A stretch of 64,000 nt of DNA from Cyanothece sp. BG0011 (GCF_003013815.1 NZ_PRLH01000046.1:45120-109119); one strand, 5' to 3'. Counted from the first letter of the stretch, positions 49,778 through 59,749 are shown. Made by a program: numbers and translations. Notes: generated from the sequence alone by a model not told the origin.

Positions 49778-50242
49778 ATGGTATATGTTCGTATCGCAAA
49801 AGCTGCTTATCTTTTAGGTATTTCCCGTCAACGGGTACAACAGTTGTTGTATGCAGGGAGAATTAAGGGAGCGTTTAAGGAGGGGCGATTTTGGCAAATT
49901 CCGTTGCTGGAGCATGATATGCCCCAAGTCATACCAGCAGAACGAGGTCGTAAAGGAACCTGGCGCAAGCGTCCCCAACGAGCTACTACTTATATTCATG
50001 TTAATACGAGTAGAATTAGGGATAATCATCATAAGACAGAAAGAGAACCTGTTATTTGTGTTAGAGAAGGGATAAAAGAAAGATATTGCGACAAAGTTGA
50101 GATTTTAGGGGGTTTATGTACAGTTGTGTATAGTCCTGACCATCCGAAACCCTGTGGGGCGACGGTTTGGATAGAAATTGATCCTGAAATTTTGCGAAGG
50201 ATAGAGTTATCCAATCCTTTAATAACTCAATGTTTGGGTTGA
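49778..50242 (+). CDS. Helix-turn-helix DNA-binding protein
   Basis: A 154-residue protein whose first 50 residues form an excisionase/MerR-like helix-turn-helix (AKAAYLLGISRQRVQQLLYAGRIKGAFKEGRFWQI). A basic linker (RGRKGTWRKRPQR) leads to a C-terminal domain with three cysteines (CDKVEILGGLCTVVY and KPCGATVWIEI). It may regulate the neighbouring divergent prohibitin gene or nothing local. Function unknown. Confidence 0.75.
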   Translation: MVYVRIAKAAYLLGISRQRVQQLLYAGRIKGAFKEGRFWQIPLLEHDMPQVIPAERGRKGTWRKRPQRATTYIHVNTSRIRDNHHKTEREPVICVREGIKERYCDKVEILGGLCTVVYSPDHPKPCGATVWIEIDPEILRRIELSNPLITQCLG

Positions 50243-50387
50243 CTGCTAAGACTGACAAATTTGCTCAAATTCCCTTTCCGCTTCTTCACTGGGTAAATTT
50301 CCTTAAGACAAAGTTTTCTCGTGTTAGGAGTTACCTATTAAATGGGGTCAAGGTGTTAAGAGAAACTAACACCTATGGTTCAAATGA

Positions 50388-51671
50388 TTAACTTTTCACA
50401 AAAGGACGAGTCACAGTGGTAGGAAACATTTGTTTAAACATAAATTGACGTTCATTGGCTGATTTTGGTCCAAAGTTCCAGAGACTTTCATAGAAAAAGA
50501 AAGAAACACCAGAAAACTTTTGATTACGGGTTTCTTTGACTTGGTCATTAATGCGCTGCATAGGCACCGGACGACCTTTTAAACCGGATAAAACACCAAC
50601 AGCAAAGGGAATGTGTTCCTTAGCTTGTCTTACTTCAGGTTGATTAATTTCCCGTTGAAAATCCACCATATTTTGTCGATAAACTTGTAAGACTAATTCT
50701 TCTATCAGTCCTTTTCTTTCCCAACTTTGCCAGTCTAAAAGAAAACAATTTTTTGAGAAGGTTTGAGGGTTAGGAGAAACAGAAACGATAATATCAGGTT
50801 TAACTGCTTTGACGGCGGCAAAAACCTCTCCCATATATTCAGTAATTTTATTATTTCTCCATTCCGTCCATTCCGTCCAAGCTGCATCTTGTGCTAAACA
50901 ATTATTCCGTCCCATTTTTAAATAACTAGGGGTTTTCGGGGGCATTTTCCCGTTATGTTCTTGTTGATAAAGTTGCACCGTCGCCTCATCATAACCGAAG
51001 TCGAAGGGGATACCGAAATGATCATCCACTTGAATGCCATCAATATCGTAATTCGTCACAATTTCTACTAATAAATCAGTTAAAAATTGTTGGACTTCAG
51101 GGTTAAAAGGACTTAACCAAACTCTGTCATGAACATTCCCTTCCACCCAAACCGTACTATTATCTTGCCGTTTCGTTAACCAATCTTGATGACGTTTGGC
51201 CAATTCAGAATCAGCCGGTGCCATAAAACCAAATTCAAACCAAGGAATGACAGACATTCCTTGATCATGGCCTTGTTTAACAATTTCTTTTAAAATATCT
51301 CGACCTTGTAAACCTTCTGTGGGGTCTAATTCTTTACCTACTACAGATTTAGCAACCTGGGAAGGATATAACGTATAACCCCAATTCCAAACCGTAGGAT
51401 ATAAGGTATTAAAGTTTAGTTCAGACAGGGTTTCAATGGCTTCTGTCAGGGTTTTTGGATTGAATAAAACTTCACTATCAATATTCGTTAACCACACCCC
51501 TCTAATTTCTGCTGGTTGACTACGAGACTGGGCAGAAAAAGGCATAGTAAAAGGAATTAAAGTTAAAAATATACCAAAAAGAACCAGAAAAATGATCCAA
51601 GTTTTACGACCCCAACGACGGCTAAATGTAACCAGTGCATCAGCACTTTTATCAAATAAGTTTTGTTTCAT
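50388..51671 (-). CDS. GH10-like glycoside hydrolase (UPF0748/GHL10 type)
   Basis: A 427-residue exported or anchored protein with an N-terminal helix (TWIIFLVLFGIFLTLIPF) and a TIM-barrel hydrolase domain: EIRGVWLTNIDSEVLF, FNTLYPTVWNWGYTLYPS, GMSVIPWFEFGF, YDIDGIQVDDHFG and VSVSPNPQTFS. The family splits bacterial polysaccharides; substrate here unknown. ATG 51671 (MKQNLF) has a shorter lead than 51713. Confidence 0.88.
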   Translation of the reverse strand: MKQNLFDKSADALVTFSRRWGRKTWIIFLVLFGIFLTLIPFTMPFSAQSRSQPAEIRGVWLTNIDSEVLFNPKTLTEAIETLSELNFNTLYPTVWNWGYTLYPSQVAKSVVGKELDPTEGLQGRDILKEIVKQGHDQGMSVIPWFEFGFMAPADSELAKRHQDWLTKRQDNSTVWVEGNVHDRVWLSPFNPEVQQFLTDLLVEIVTNYDIDGIQVDDHFGIPFDFGYDEATVQLYQQEHNGKMPPKTPSYLKMGRNNCLAQDAAWTEWTEWRNNKITEYMGEVFAAVKAVKPDIIVSVSPNPQTFSKNCFLLDWQSWERKGLIEELVLQVYRQNMVDFQREINQPEVRQAKEHIPFAVGVLSGLKGRPVPMQRINDQVKETRNQKFSGVSFFFYESLWNFGPKSANERQFMFKQMFPTTVTRPFVKS

Positions 51672-51739
51672 GATTTTAAGCAAAAAGAAAATAAACAAAG
51701 ATAGAAATAACAAGGCAGAAGGCAGGGGGTGAAATTAGA

Positions 51740-51794
51740 TTGCCTATTGCCACCCCCTCTAACTCCCCCTTTTGTTAGGGGGAGAACCCTTGCC
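51740..51794 (+). repeat. Dispersed repeat, copy 3
   Basis: The best copy of the element also at 6315-6370 (reverse) and 31687-31740, with CTAACTCCCCC / GGGGGAG arms. Confidence 0.82.
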
Positions 51795-51853
51795 TGTTGC
51801 CCATTCCATAAAAATAGAAAAATTTGTAACTCACTAGCAGAAAAATGGCTATT

Positions 51854-52273
51854 TTATTTACCATTAATATGAACAACCACTTGACGCTGATGACTACGTT
51901 GACGATGTTCCCATAAGTAAATACCTTGCCAAGTTCCTAACACTAATCGACCTTGAGAAATGGGAATTTGTTCCGAGGTTTTAGTTAACATTGAACGAAT
52001 ATGAGCAGGCATATCGTCAGGGCCTTCTGTGCTATGAACATAAAGTTTAGAATCTTCAGGCACTAACTTAGAAAAGAAATGACTTAAGTCTGTGAGAACA
52101 TCAGGATCAGCATTTTCTTGAATAATTAAAGAAGCCGAAGTATGTCGGACAAAAATGGTACATAATCCTGTTTCAATCCCCGATTGATTAACGACATTTT
52201 CAACATCACGGGTAATGGGATGAAAGTCTTTTCCTCTGGTTTTGATGGTCAATGACTGTTGATAGTAATTCAT
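51854..52273 (-). CDS. YjbQ-family (UPF0047) protein
   Basis: A 139-residue protein of a family with weak thiamine-phosphate synthase activity in some members. Conserved parts: GLCTIFVRHTSASLIIQENADPDV, DDMPAHIRSML, QIPISQGRLVLGTWQGIYLWEHR. The His residues in RHTSAS and PAHIR are the usual metal or catalytic positions. It is a single gene. A thiamine link is interesting because thiE is in the window, but they are 47 kb apart. Confidence 0.9.
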   Translation of the reverse strand: MNYYQQSLTIKTRGKDFHPITRDVENVVNQSGIETGLCTIFVRHTSASLIIQENADPDVLTDLSHFFSKLVPEDSKLYVHSTEGPDDMPAHIRSMLTKTSEQIPISQGRLVLGTWQGIYLWEHRQRSHQRQVVVHINGK

Positions 52274-52421
52274 AAATTGGCCAAGTTTTCATACAGAATA
52301 AACGACAGAGAATGTTATAGAATAAGCCAATTTTTCGACAAAATTGCTCCCTTCTGGTTTAACATAATTGCTATGTTCTCATGTCTCTCAAGATAAACAA
52401 CCTAACTATTTTAAAAGTTTA

Positions 52422-53096
52422 ATGACCATTATCGCCATTATTCCGGCCCGTGGAGGATCGAAAGGGGTTCCCCGTAAAAATGTTCGTCCCTTAGCAGGAA
52501 AACCCTTAATCGCTCATTCTATCGAAGATGCTCAAGAATCAACCTTGATCGATCAAGTGTATGTGTCAACGGATGATCAAGAAATTGCTACGGTTTCCAC
52601 TCAATATGGGGCAAAAATTATCGATCGCCCGGCTAAGTTGGCCAATGATACAGCCTCCTCTGAGTCAGCTTTAATTCACGCCATAGAAACCTTAGAAAAG
52701 CAAAAAATTAAGCCAGATTTAGTGGTATTTTTACAATGTACCTCCCCCATTAGAACCGGTGCGGATATTGATCAAGCGATCGCAAAATTAAAGGCCCAAG
52801 AAGCTGACTCTCTCTTATCGGTTTCCCCGTCTCATCGCTTTCTCTGGGAAGAAGTTGACGGGGTGGCTAAGTCCCTTAACTATGATTATCGTCAGCGTCC
52901 CCGTCGTCAGGATATGAACCCCCAATATGTAGAAAATGGGTCTATTTATGTCTTTAAACCCTGGGTACTCAAAGAACATCAAAATCGACTCGGAGGGAAA
53001 ATATCTCTCTATGTCATGGGTGAAATGGCTGCCTTAGAAATTGATTCAGTCAATGATTTTCAAATGATAGAATTTTTAACAGAGAACAGGGAATAG
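52422..53096 (+). CDS. CMP-sugar cytidylyltransferase (NeuA/KdsB-like)
   Basis: A 224-residue nucleotidyltransferase that activates an acidic sugar with CTP. The signature is IAIIPARGGSKGVPRKNVRPL, followed by YVSTDDQEIA (Asp metal ligand), LQCTSPIR and YVENGSIYVF. ATG 52422 (MTIIAII) is preferred over 52368 because the fold begins there. The sugar is unknown. The LpxB-related gene starts 17 bases downstream and may belong to the same cell-envelope pathway. Confidence 0.9.
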   Translation: MTIIAIIPARGGSKGVPRKNVRPLAGKPLIAHSIEDAQESTLIDQVYVSTDDQEIATVSTQYGAKIIDRPAKLANDTASSESALIHAIETLEKQKIKPDLVVFLQCTSPIRTGADIDQAIAKLKAQEADSLLSVSPSHRFLWEEVDGVAKSLNYDYRQRPRRQDMNPQYVENGSIYVFKPWVLKEHQNRLGGKISLYVMGEMAALEIDSVNDFQMIEFLTENRE

Positions 53097-53113
53097 GAAA
53101 TAGAGTTAAAAAT

Positions 53114-54361
53114 ATGGAAATTTTAGTGATTAGTAATGGTCATGGAGAAGATGTTATTGCCCTGTCGATTATTAAAGCATTGAAGCAGTTTCCTAAGGTT
53201 GCTAAAATTTCCGCCTTACCCTTAGTCGGGACAGGTTACGCCTACGAAAAAGCCAATATTCCGATCATAGGAACAGTCAAAACCATGCCATCAGGAGGGT
53301 TTAACCAAGAGTTTAATCAATTATGGCGTGATGTTAATGGAGGGTTATTAACCCTGACGTATCATCAATATCAAACCATTAAACAATGGGGACAAAAAGG
53401 GGGCAACATCTTAGCCGTAGGGGATATTCTTCCTTTGTTGTTTGCTTGGTTGAGTGGGGGAGAGTTTGCCTTTGTGGGAACCGCTAAATCAGACTATTAT
53501 CTACGAGATGAAACCGGGTGGCTAACCTCTACATCCCCTATTGAACGTTGGCTAGAATCGATGTATTTTCCCTGGGAACGCTGGTTAATGACTCGTTTGG
53601 CTTGCCGAGGTGTTTTTGTCAGAGATAGCCTTACCGCTCAAATTTTGCAAAAATGGTCAATTCCTGTCTATGACTTAGGCAACCCCATGATGGATCAGTT
53701 TTCGGTTAACCCATCTGTTACCGTTCCGTCTGACACTGAACCGTTAATTATCCTCTTATTACCTGGGTCAAGAATGCCTGAAGCGCAACAAAATTGGCAA
53801 TTAATCCTAGAAGCGGTTAAAGGTGTCATAGAAGCCTCTTCTAAGCGATCGCTCTTATTTTTAGCAGCCATTACCCCTAGTTTCAATACGGTCCCCTTTC
53901 AAGAAGATTTAATTGAGAAAGGTTGGACAAAAGAAGGCGATCGCATTTGTCCTCTATCCATCCGAGATCCTCAATCTATCTTATTCACTCAGGGGAACGC
54001 TACGTTAATAATTAGCCAACAAGCTTATCAAACTTGTTTACAATTAGCCCATATTGGTATTGCTATGGCCGGGACGGCCACCGAACAATTTGTCGGTTTA
54101 GGTAAACCCGTCATTACTTTCCCTGGAGAGGGTCCCCAGTTCACCCAAAAATTTGCCCAGAATCAAACCCGTCTCTTAGGTTGTTCTGTGACCTTAGTCG
54201 ACACCCCCCAACAAGTTGGCAATAGCATCACTCTGTTAATCAATGATCCCCAACAACTGCAAAAAATTGCTGAGAATGGCCAAAAACGGTTAGGGACTCC
54301 AGGGGCCGCCCAAAGAATTGCCCATTGTTTGGTTAATGAGTGTTTTATCGATCTTGATTGA
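53114..54361 (+). CDS. LpxB-related glycosyltransferase-like protein (second copy)
   Basis: A 415-residue paralogue of the protein at 7737. Shared marks: VISNGHGEDVIAL, ALPLVGTGYAYE, LLPGSRMPEAQ, IAMAGTATEQFVGLGKPVI and GEGPQFTQKFAQNQTRLLG. The insert around residues 130-165 (TSPIERWLESMYFPWERWL) is absent from the other copy. It follows the cytidylyltransferase by 17 bases. Its last 17 bases overlap the end of the convergent nucleotidyltransferase gene. Confidence 0.88.
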   Translation: MEILVISNGHGEDVIALSIIKALKQFPKVAKISALPLVGTGYAYEKANIPIIGTVKTMPSGGFNQEFNQLWRDVNGGLLTLTYHQYQTIKQWGQKGGNILAVGDILPLLFAWLSGGEFAFVGTAKSDYYLRDETGWLTSTSPIERWLESMYFPWERWLMTRLACRGVFVRDSLTAQILQKWSIPVYDLGNPMMDQFSVNPSVTVPSDTEPLIILLLPGSRMPEAQQNWQLILEAVKGVIEASSKRSLLFLAAITPSFNTVPFQEDLIEKGWTKEGDRICPLSIRDPQSILFTQGNATLIISQQAYQTCLQLAHIGIAMAGTATEQFVGLGKPVITFPGEGPQFTQKFAQNQTRLLGCSVTLVDTPQQVGNSITLLINDPQQLQKIAENGQKRLGTPGAAQRIAHCLVNECFIDLD

Positions 54362-55508
54362 GTAATTCTGCGATCGCTTTTTGTTTAACTTGATCGTCAT
54401 GGGGAAAGGTTTGACGCGCATCCGTAATCAACCAATCTAAGGCTGCCGCTTGCACATCAATGGCTGCACCGGTTTTATCCACACAGTACCGTCCAAACAC
54501 TAACTTATCCACCAAACGCACCCCAGGACCGAGGCGGGAATATTCAAAGATAACGCTATTATCCACCGTTGCACCGCTACAAATCCAACAATTGGGGCCA
54601 ATCATACTCGGACCGATAATGGTCGCCCCATCTTCAATATGGGTCATGGCACCAATGTAAACGGGGCCTTGAATATTGACCTTATCCCAATTCACGGCCA
54701 CATTTAAGCCAGTATAAATGCCTGGTTTGACTTCAATGCCTGGAATTTGTACATTTTTAATATCTCTTTGGAGTACCGCTCGGATAGCGTGCCAATAATC
54801 AGGAACTTTCCCAATATCCACCCATTCAAAGTCCATATTCACCGCATAGAACGGCGCACCTTTTTCGACTAAGCGAGGAAATAACTCACCCCCGATATCA
54901 TATTTTTGATTAGGGGGAATATAATTAATAATTTCCGGTTCAAAGATATAAATTCCTGTATTAATATTCGTACTAAGGGCTTCATCGACGGAAGGTTTTT
55001 CTTGAAACGCTTTAATTTTCCCCTCCTCATCCGTTACCACCACCCCATAACTCGAAACCACTTCTTGAGGAACCGATTTTGTGATAATCGTGGCGATCGC
55101 CCCTTTTTCTCTATGATATTTAACTGCAGCCGTCAAATCTAAATCAATGAGAGCATCTCCACATAAAACGATGAAAGTATCGTCAAAAAAGGGATTAAAA
55201 TCTTGAATTTTTCGTAACCCCCCGGCTGAACCTAAGGCTTCTCCCACTAAGTCCCCATCGACAATTTTTCCTTCAAACGAATAGCCGATTTGTACACCAA
55301 ACCGTTGACCATCCCGGAAATAACTTTCAATTTCTTCGGCCAGATGACTAACATTGACCATGATTTCATCAAAGCCATGTTGTCGTAGGAGTTCTAACAA
55401 AAACTCCATGACAGGTTTTTGCAAAATAGGAATTAATGGTTTAGGTATGGTATGGGTAATGGGACGAACGCGAGTTCCTTTCCCGGCGGCCAGAATCATG
55501 GCTTTCAT
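54345..55508 (-). CDS. Sugar-phosphate nucleotidyltransferase with left-handed helix domain
   Basis: A 387-residue NDP-sugar pyrophosphorylase. AMILAAGKGTRVRPITHTIPKPLIP (residues 3-27) is the nucleotide site, with VLCGDALIDLDL and NTGIYIFEP in the catalytic domain; from about 265 the hexapeptide repeat domain follows (VYIGAMTHIEDGATIIGPSM). It is usually called mannose-1-phosphate guanylyltransferase or glucose-1-phosphate thymidylyltransferase-like; the sugar cannot be fixed here. ATG 55508 is chosen over 55535. Confidence 0.9.
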   Translation of the reverse strand: MKAMILAAGKGTRVRPITHTIPKPLIPILQKPVMEFLLELLRQHGFDEIMVNVSHLAEEIESYFRDGQRFGVQIGYSFEGKIVDGDLVGEALGSAGGLRKIQDFNPFFDDTFIVLCGDALIDLDLTAAVKYHREKGAIATIITKSVPQEVVSSYGVVVTDEEGKIKAFQEKPSVDEALSTNINTGIYIFEPEIINYIPPNQKYDIGGELFPRLVEKGAPFYAVNMDFEWVDIGKVPDYWHAIRAVLQRDIKNVQIPGIEVKPGIYTGLNVAVNWDKVNIQGPVYIGAMTHIEDGATIIGPSMIGPNCWICSGATVDNSVIFEYSRLGPGVRLVDKLVFGRYCVDKTGAAIDVQAAALDWLITDARQTFPHDDQVKQKAIAELLNQDR

Positions 55509-55603
55509 GAATACGCTTTCCTCAATCTTCGCCATTAAGTGTTTAGGGTGACAATGCTTAGTGTACCATTATCTTTTGCTAAATCCCGATTCTCTTCTTA
55601 AAT

Positions 55604-55638
55604 TCAGTTAACAGTTATCAGTGAACAGTGACCAGTTA
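55604..55638. repeat. CAGTGA-type short repeat
   Basis: AGTTATCAGTGAACAGTGAC and flanks, related to the cluster at 25638-25690. Confidence 0.7.
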
Positions 55639-55678
55639 AAAAAGCAGTCAGTGTTATAAAAATATACCTGACAGCTAG

Positions 55679-56494
55679 TTATAGCACTTCAATGGTTAGG
55701 TCTTGATAAAATTCTGCTTGGGATAATTCCACTTTTGATTGAGAGGAGAGCAACAATAATGCCCAAAATACCCCCACTCTATCTTGTTGATGATGCTCAC
55801 CAGGGGAAGGCTTCACTTGATGCCATCGCTTCAATAATTCATCTAAATTCAGTTTTCGTTCTGTTTGCTCAGGGTTTGACCATTGTTGTTGAAAAAATAC
55901 CTCTAATTCTTGAGCTAATTCCGTTAAATTTTCTTGGTGTGCCAATTGAGTTACCATTTTCATGGCTTCTCGTTGAGAATGGGGGCGAGGGGTTGGTTTG
56001 CGACGACGGGACGGTGTCGCTGTTTCTATTTCTTGAGCAATTTCCTCAATATGAGTAATTAACTCTTGCAGGGTAACCCGACGTTGACGAGGGGGTGGGG
56101 CGGCACTGCGACGACGAAGATGTTTTTCTAAGTCGGAGATACGGAACTGTCTGTGTCCTTCCTCCGTCATCTCTTCTAGTTCGTCGGGGAGTTCTTCGCC
56201 ATTTGGATCGGTTTCTAGTCGTTCTAAAGAGTCGGCCTTAAATCGGACTAACATCGATGCCCATAAAAACGCTTGGCCTGATTTGGGTAAGGTGGCCTGT
56301 TCATAAATATTATCGGAACATTCGCTGATACCCAATTCACTTAAAAAACGATCAATCACCTCAATTACTTGAACGTCCCAGGGATCAATTTCTCCCTGTT
56401 GGGCTAAAGTGATCAAGGTTTCAATCACCTCAGTAGCCGAGGAACTGGCCGTCGAAGTTAGACTAGGGCTGTTACTGTTAGGAGTCATCGTCAC
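55679..56494 (-). CDS. scpA: Segregation and condensation protein A
   Basis: ScpA is the kleisin that bridges SMC heads in chromosome condensation. The 271-residue protein has the family's N-terminal ETLITLAQQGEIDPWDVQVIEVIDRFL, AFLWASMLVRFKADSLE and, at the end, the winged helix FWALLLLSSQSKVELSQAEFYQDLTIEVL. scpB is not adjacent. Its start shares one base with the upstream DUF4359 gene. Confidence 0.92.
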   Translation of the reverse strand: MTMTPNSNSPSLTSTASSSATEVIETLITLAQQGEIDPWDVQVIEVIDRFLSELGISECSDNIYEQATLPKSGQAFLWASMLVRFKADSLERLETDPNGEELPDELEEMTEEGHRQFRISDLEKHLRRRSAAPPPRQRRVTLQELITHIEEIAQEIETATPSRRRKPTPRPHSQREAMKMVTQLAHQENLTELAQELEVFFQQQWSNPEQTERKLNLDELLKRWHQVKPSPGEHHQQDRVGVFWALLLLSSQSKVELSQAEFYQDLTIEVL

Positions 56495-56874
56495 TAAAAT
56501 TGATCGGCTTGATAGGTGTAAAATTGCTGAAAGACCCCAATCGTCCCAAACTCATAGTTAGGGACGGGAGAGGGCAAAAGAAATTCCGTTTCGTAAATAC
56601 TAAATAATAAATAATTCTGACGAACGGTTTTATTCGCGATCACTTGTTTAATGTGAGGCTTTCCGGTATCGACTAAGGTTTTGCAATGACTCGCTAGAAA
56701 ACTGGCCAACCCTCCCGATGCTTTTGAACAAACTTCTTGTTTTAAATAACTGGTTAAGGTATCCGTTGCATAACTTTCATAATCTCGTTGTCCAGGGTTG
56801 GTCAATACCATACTGGTTCCTAAGCCAATCGCACTGACTCCCCCAATGATTTTGACTAAGTGTGAGATATTCAT
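56494..56874 (-). CDS. DUF4359-like protein
   Basis: A 126-residue protein with an N-terminal hydrophobic segment (LVKIIGGVSAIGLGTSMVL) that may be a signal peptide or anchor, then LTNPGQRDYESYATDTLTSYLKQEVC, which I link to DUF4359. The C-terminal half (NYLLFSIYETEF, FGTIGVFQQFYTY) is also typical. Two cysteines could pair. It ends one base into scpA. ATG 56874 gives the better lead than 56892. Confidence 0.8.
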   Translation of the reverse strand: MNISHLVKIIGGVSAIGLGTSMVLTNPGQRDYESYATDTLTSYLKQEVCSKASGGLASFLASHCKTLVDTGKPHIKQVIANKTVRQNYLLFSIYETEFLLPSPVPNYEFGTIGVFQQFYTYQADQF

Positions 56875-56984
56875 GTCATTGTTCCACCACAATCATTTCT
56901 TTGAAATTACTTTAAATCATTTTTTCCGTTTAATTATAACTTTGTTCTTTAGTCTCTGCTGTCTCAGTCAAATTTCCCCCTAAA

Positions 56985-57668
56985 ATGACAGACATGAAAG
57001 TTAAAATTTTAGACGAGCGAGAAACTTCGATTGCTCGTATTTTGTTAAAGGAGAATGAGTTATTAATGGCTCAAGCCGGAACTTTATTGGCCATGCGGGG
57101 TAATTTAACCATGAATACTATGTTTCGCCGAAGGGGATCAAAAAGTAACTGGCAAAATTCGGGAATAATGGCCACAGAATCCCTTTTTTTAACAGAATTT
57201 CGCGGAGTCGACCCTAAAAATGAGGTTTGGTTGGCTCCTTCGATGATGGGTAATATTATGGTTCATCAAATGACTAACTATAAATTAATCGTTGTTTCTT
57301 CTGCTTATTTGGCCTGCGATGGAGCGATGAATTTATTTTTTGGGGTTCCAGATATCAAATTGCCACAGAATAATCAGAGTTTAACCTTATTAAGTATTAC
57401 GGGGAATGGTCAAGTATTGCTCAATGGCTTAGGAGCCATTTATACCATTAATGTTGAGGGAGATTATTGGGTTAATCTGGACAATTTAGTAGCGTTTGAA
57501 AATAGTTTAAAATATGAAGTCACTCAACAAAAGGTCAAAGGATTGAAAAGGTGGTGGAAAAAATCAAAAGTGTTGATGAAATTTACAGGAGAAGGTAAAT
57601 TATATTGTCAAACTCATCAGGCTAAAGATTGGGGTCATTTAATCGCTACAGAACTTAAATCTAAGTAA
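56985..57668 (+). CDS. AIM24-family protein
   Basis: A 227-residue beta-rich protein of the AIM24 (DUF124) family. LLMAQAGTLLAMRGNLTMNT, VWLAPSMMGNIMVHQM, VLLNGLGAIYTINVEGDYWVNLDNLVAFENSL and GEGKLYCQTH fit well. Mitochondrial Aim24 affects membrane organisation; the bacterial role is unknown. A second family member begins eight bases downstream. Confidence 0.88.
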   Translation: MTDMKVKILDERETSIARILLKENELLMAQAGTLLAMRGNLTMNTMFRRRGSKSNWQNSGIMATESLFLTEFRGVDPKNEVWLAPSMMGNIMVHQMTNYKLIVVSSAYLACDGAMNLFFGVPDIKLPQNNQSLTLLSITGNGQVLLNGLGAIYTINVEGDYWVNLDNLVAFENSLKYEVTQQKVKGLKRWWKKSKVLMKFTGEGKLYCQTHQAKDWGHLIATELKSK

Positions 57669-57676
57669 ACCAGCCT

Positions 57677-58369
57677 ATGAATAGTTATCAACCCCTTGAC
57701 TACATAATTGAAAATAATCCAGATTCTGGGTATTTAGTCATTAATTTAAAACCGTCTCAAAAAGTTTTTGTTAAAGAATCTAGTCTATCAATTAAAGATT
57801 ATTCTATCGAAATCGGTCAATCAATTACGACCCAAGGTTCACAATTAGATGTTAATGTTTCTCTGAGTGCTAATTTAAGTATTAATGAAGTCATCGCCCC
57901 TAAATTACCGGGTAGTATTTATCTCATTCCTGATGTTCTTGGCAGTGTCAAACATTACGCTTTAAAAGGAAAAGTGGGAATTATTACTAAAATTTTTTCA
58001 TTTTTAGCTTGTAGTGAAAATATCCAATTAAGACTCATGTCATCTCCGATTATTAAACAAGTCAGTGAACAGGATTCTTTCTTTTTATACCTAGCAGGAA
58101 TAGGAGATTTGTGGTTAAATTATTACGGAAACATTCAAGAAATTTCCGTAGCAGGAAACTACCTGATCAATCTGAGTTATTTAGTGGCTTTTGAAGATAC
58201 ACTCAACTATGAAATTAAAGAGCTTAAAGGATTATCGTTATCAGGATTACATATAGGAAGCATCGGAGAACATAATCTTTTTTGTCATTTTCAAGGAAAG
58301 GGGAAAATTTGGATACAATCTCGTCATCGTTATGCTTTACTCAATTTTTTCGCCCCTTTTATTCATTAA
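57677..58369 (+). CDS. AIM24-family protein, diverged second copy
   Basis: A 230-residue paralogue of the preceding gene: LAGIGDLWLNYYGNIQEISVAGNYLINLSYLVAFEDTL and FQGKGKIWIQSRH align with the AIM24 fold, while the N-terminal half is more diverged. The eight-base gap indicates an operon. Function unknown. Confidence 0.82.
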   Translation: MNSYQPLDYIIENNPDSGYLVINLKPSQKVFVKESSLSIKDYSIEIGQSITTQGSQLDVNVSLSANLSINEVIAPKLPGSIYLIPDVLGSVKHYALKGKVGIITKIFSFLACSENIQLRLMSSPIIKQVSEQDSFFLYLAGIGDLWLNYYGNIQEISVAGNYLINLSYLVAFEDTLNYEIKELKGLSLSGLHIGSIGEHNLFCHFQGKGKIWIQSRHRYALLNFFAPFIH

Positions 58370-58397
58370 AATATCCTGTGATTGAGGAGAATCTATT

Positions 58398-59594
58398 ATG
58401 TTAGACATTGCTAAACTAGCGGGAAAAATCCCAGGCATTAGTGAACATTTTCAACAGGAAATCAGTGCCAGTTCCCAACGACTCGAACAAGCAAAAACTA
58501 TCGTACAAGAAGCCCAAAGGCAACAAGACGAATTAATAGAACGTTACCACACCTGGCGCGATCGCCTCATTTTCTCGGCCGCCATTCCCATCGAACCCTT
58601 AGACACTCGGATCGCCATTCGTCCGCCTTCTGATCGTCATAGCGTCTTCGCCACCGATGGGTCACAAATTGCTCCATCTCACCACGAAATTGCCTATTGT
58701 TATTTAATCAATGTGGGACGAGTCATGCTTCATTACGGACAAAATTTACACCCATTACTCGATAGTCTCCCAGAGGTGTATTACCGTCCCGAAGACCTTT
58801 ATGTATCGAGGCAATGGGGTATTCGTACCGATGAATGGTTAGGGTATCGGCGAACCGTTTTAGAAGCCCAGTGTTTAGCAGAAATGGCCTGTGGTTGGGT
58901 GAAGCCTCCAGGGGCCCACCATGAACCTAATTTAGCCATGGTAGACGGTTCTTTAGTCTATTGGTTTTTAGATGGATTGGCCTATGAGGCTCGTGATTTA
59001 ATCTTACTGCCCATTCAAGAAGCGTGGGAACAATTACGGGAAGCCCGTATTCCTTTGATGGGCTATCTGAGTGCGTCTCGCAGTGTGGAAGCCATTAACT
59101 TTTTACGTCTCCATAATTGCACTTTTGACACCCCTAACTGTACCCTCAACTGTGTGGATTTAGACCAAGAAAGAACCCCTTGTCAAGGGATTGAACCCCT
59201 ACGAGATACAACCCTCTGGGGAGAAAGTTTGCAACCCGGACAACGGGGCCCTCTCTGGCAAAGTTCAGCCCGTATTCTTGACCTTTACGACGAAGCCCAA
59301 CGCATCTATTTCTGTTACGTTAATGTGGGGACAGAAATTGCTAGGGTAGAAGTGCCGGCTTGGGTGGTTGAGGATCAAACCTTATTGAATCAGGCTTTGG
59401 GTATTATGTTAGCCCAGGTCAATAAAGGGTTTGGTTATCCAGTGGCCTTGGCCGAGTCCCATAACCAAGCGGTGATCCGAGGAGGCGATCGCGTCCGTTT
59501 TTTCGCTTTACTCGAACAACAAATGATTCGCGCCGGTTTACAAAATGTGGGGACTTCCTATAAAGAAGCTAGAAAACGGGGCAGTATTGCTTAA
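58398..59594 (+). CDS. NurA-domain nuclease
   Basis: A 398-residue protein with the NurA fold. FATDGSQIAPSHHE near residue 91 contains the first metal-binding Asp and MVDGSLVYWFLDG near 180 the second; ALAESHNQAVIRGGDRVRF near the end is also conserved. Archaeal NurA trims DNA ends with HerA; cyanobacterial members stand without HerA nearby, as here. ATG 58398 follows TTGAGGAGAATC, a strong site. Confidence 0.88.
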   Translation: MLDIAKLAGKIPGISEHFQQEISASSQRLEQAKTIVQEAQRQQDELIERYHTWRDRLIFSAAIPIEPLDTRIAIRPPSDRHSVFATDGSQIAPSHHEIAYCYLINVGRVMLHYGQNLHPLLDSLPEVYYRPEDLYVSRQWGIRTDEWLGYRRTVLEAQCLAEMACGWVKPPGAHHEPNLAMVDGSLVYWFLDGLAYEARDLILLPIQEAWEQLREARIPLMGYLSASRSVEAINFLRLHNCTFDTPNCTLNCVDLDQERTPCQGIEPLRDTTLWGESLQPGQRGPLWQSSARILDLYDEAQRIYFCYVNVGTEIARVEVPAWVVEDQTLLNQALGIMLAQVNKGFGYPVALAESHNQAVIRGGDRVRFFALLEQQMIRAGLQNVGTSYKEARKRGSIA

Positions 59595-59683
59595 ACTGAT
59601 ATCTTGCACGCCTTACAGAAAAACTGAACAACCAAAAAAAGAAAATCAATTCTTAGGTAGTTAGAGTCAAAATAAACCCCTAC

Positions 59684-59709
59684 ACCCTACACCCTACACC
59701 CCACACCCT
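59684..59709. repeat. ACACCCT short tandem repeat
   Basis: Three to four copies of a seven-base unit (ACACCCT) between nurA and the cold-shock gene. Confidence 0.8.
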
Positions 59710-59749
59710 TTCACTACTAGCCAATTGTGAACAAGATGCAAGATGTCAG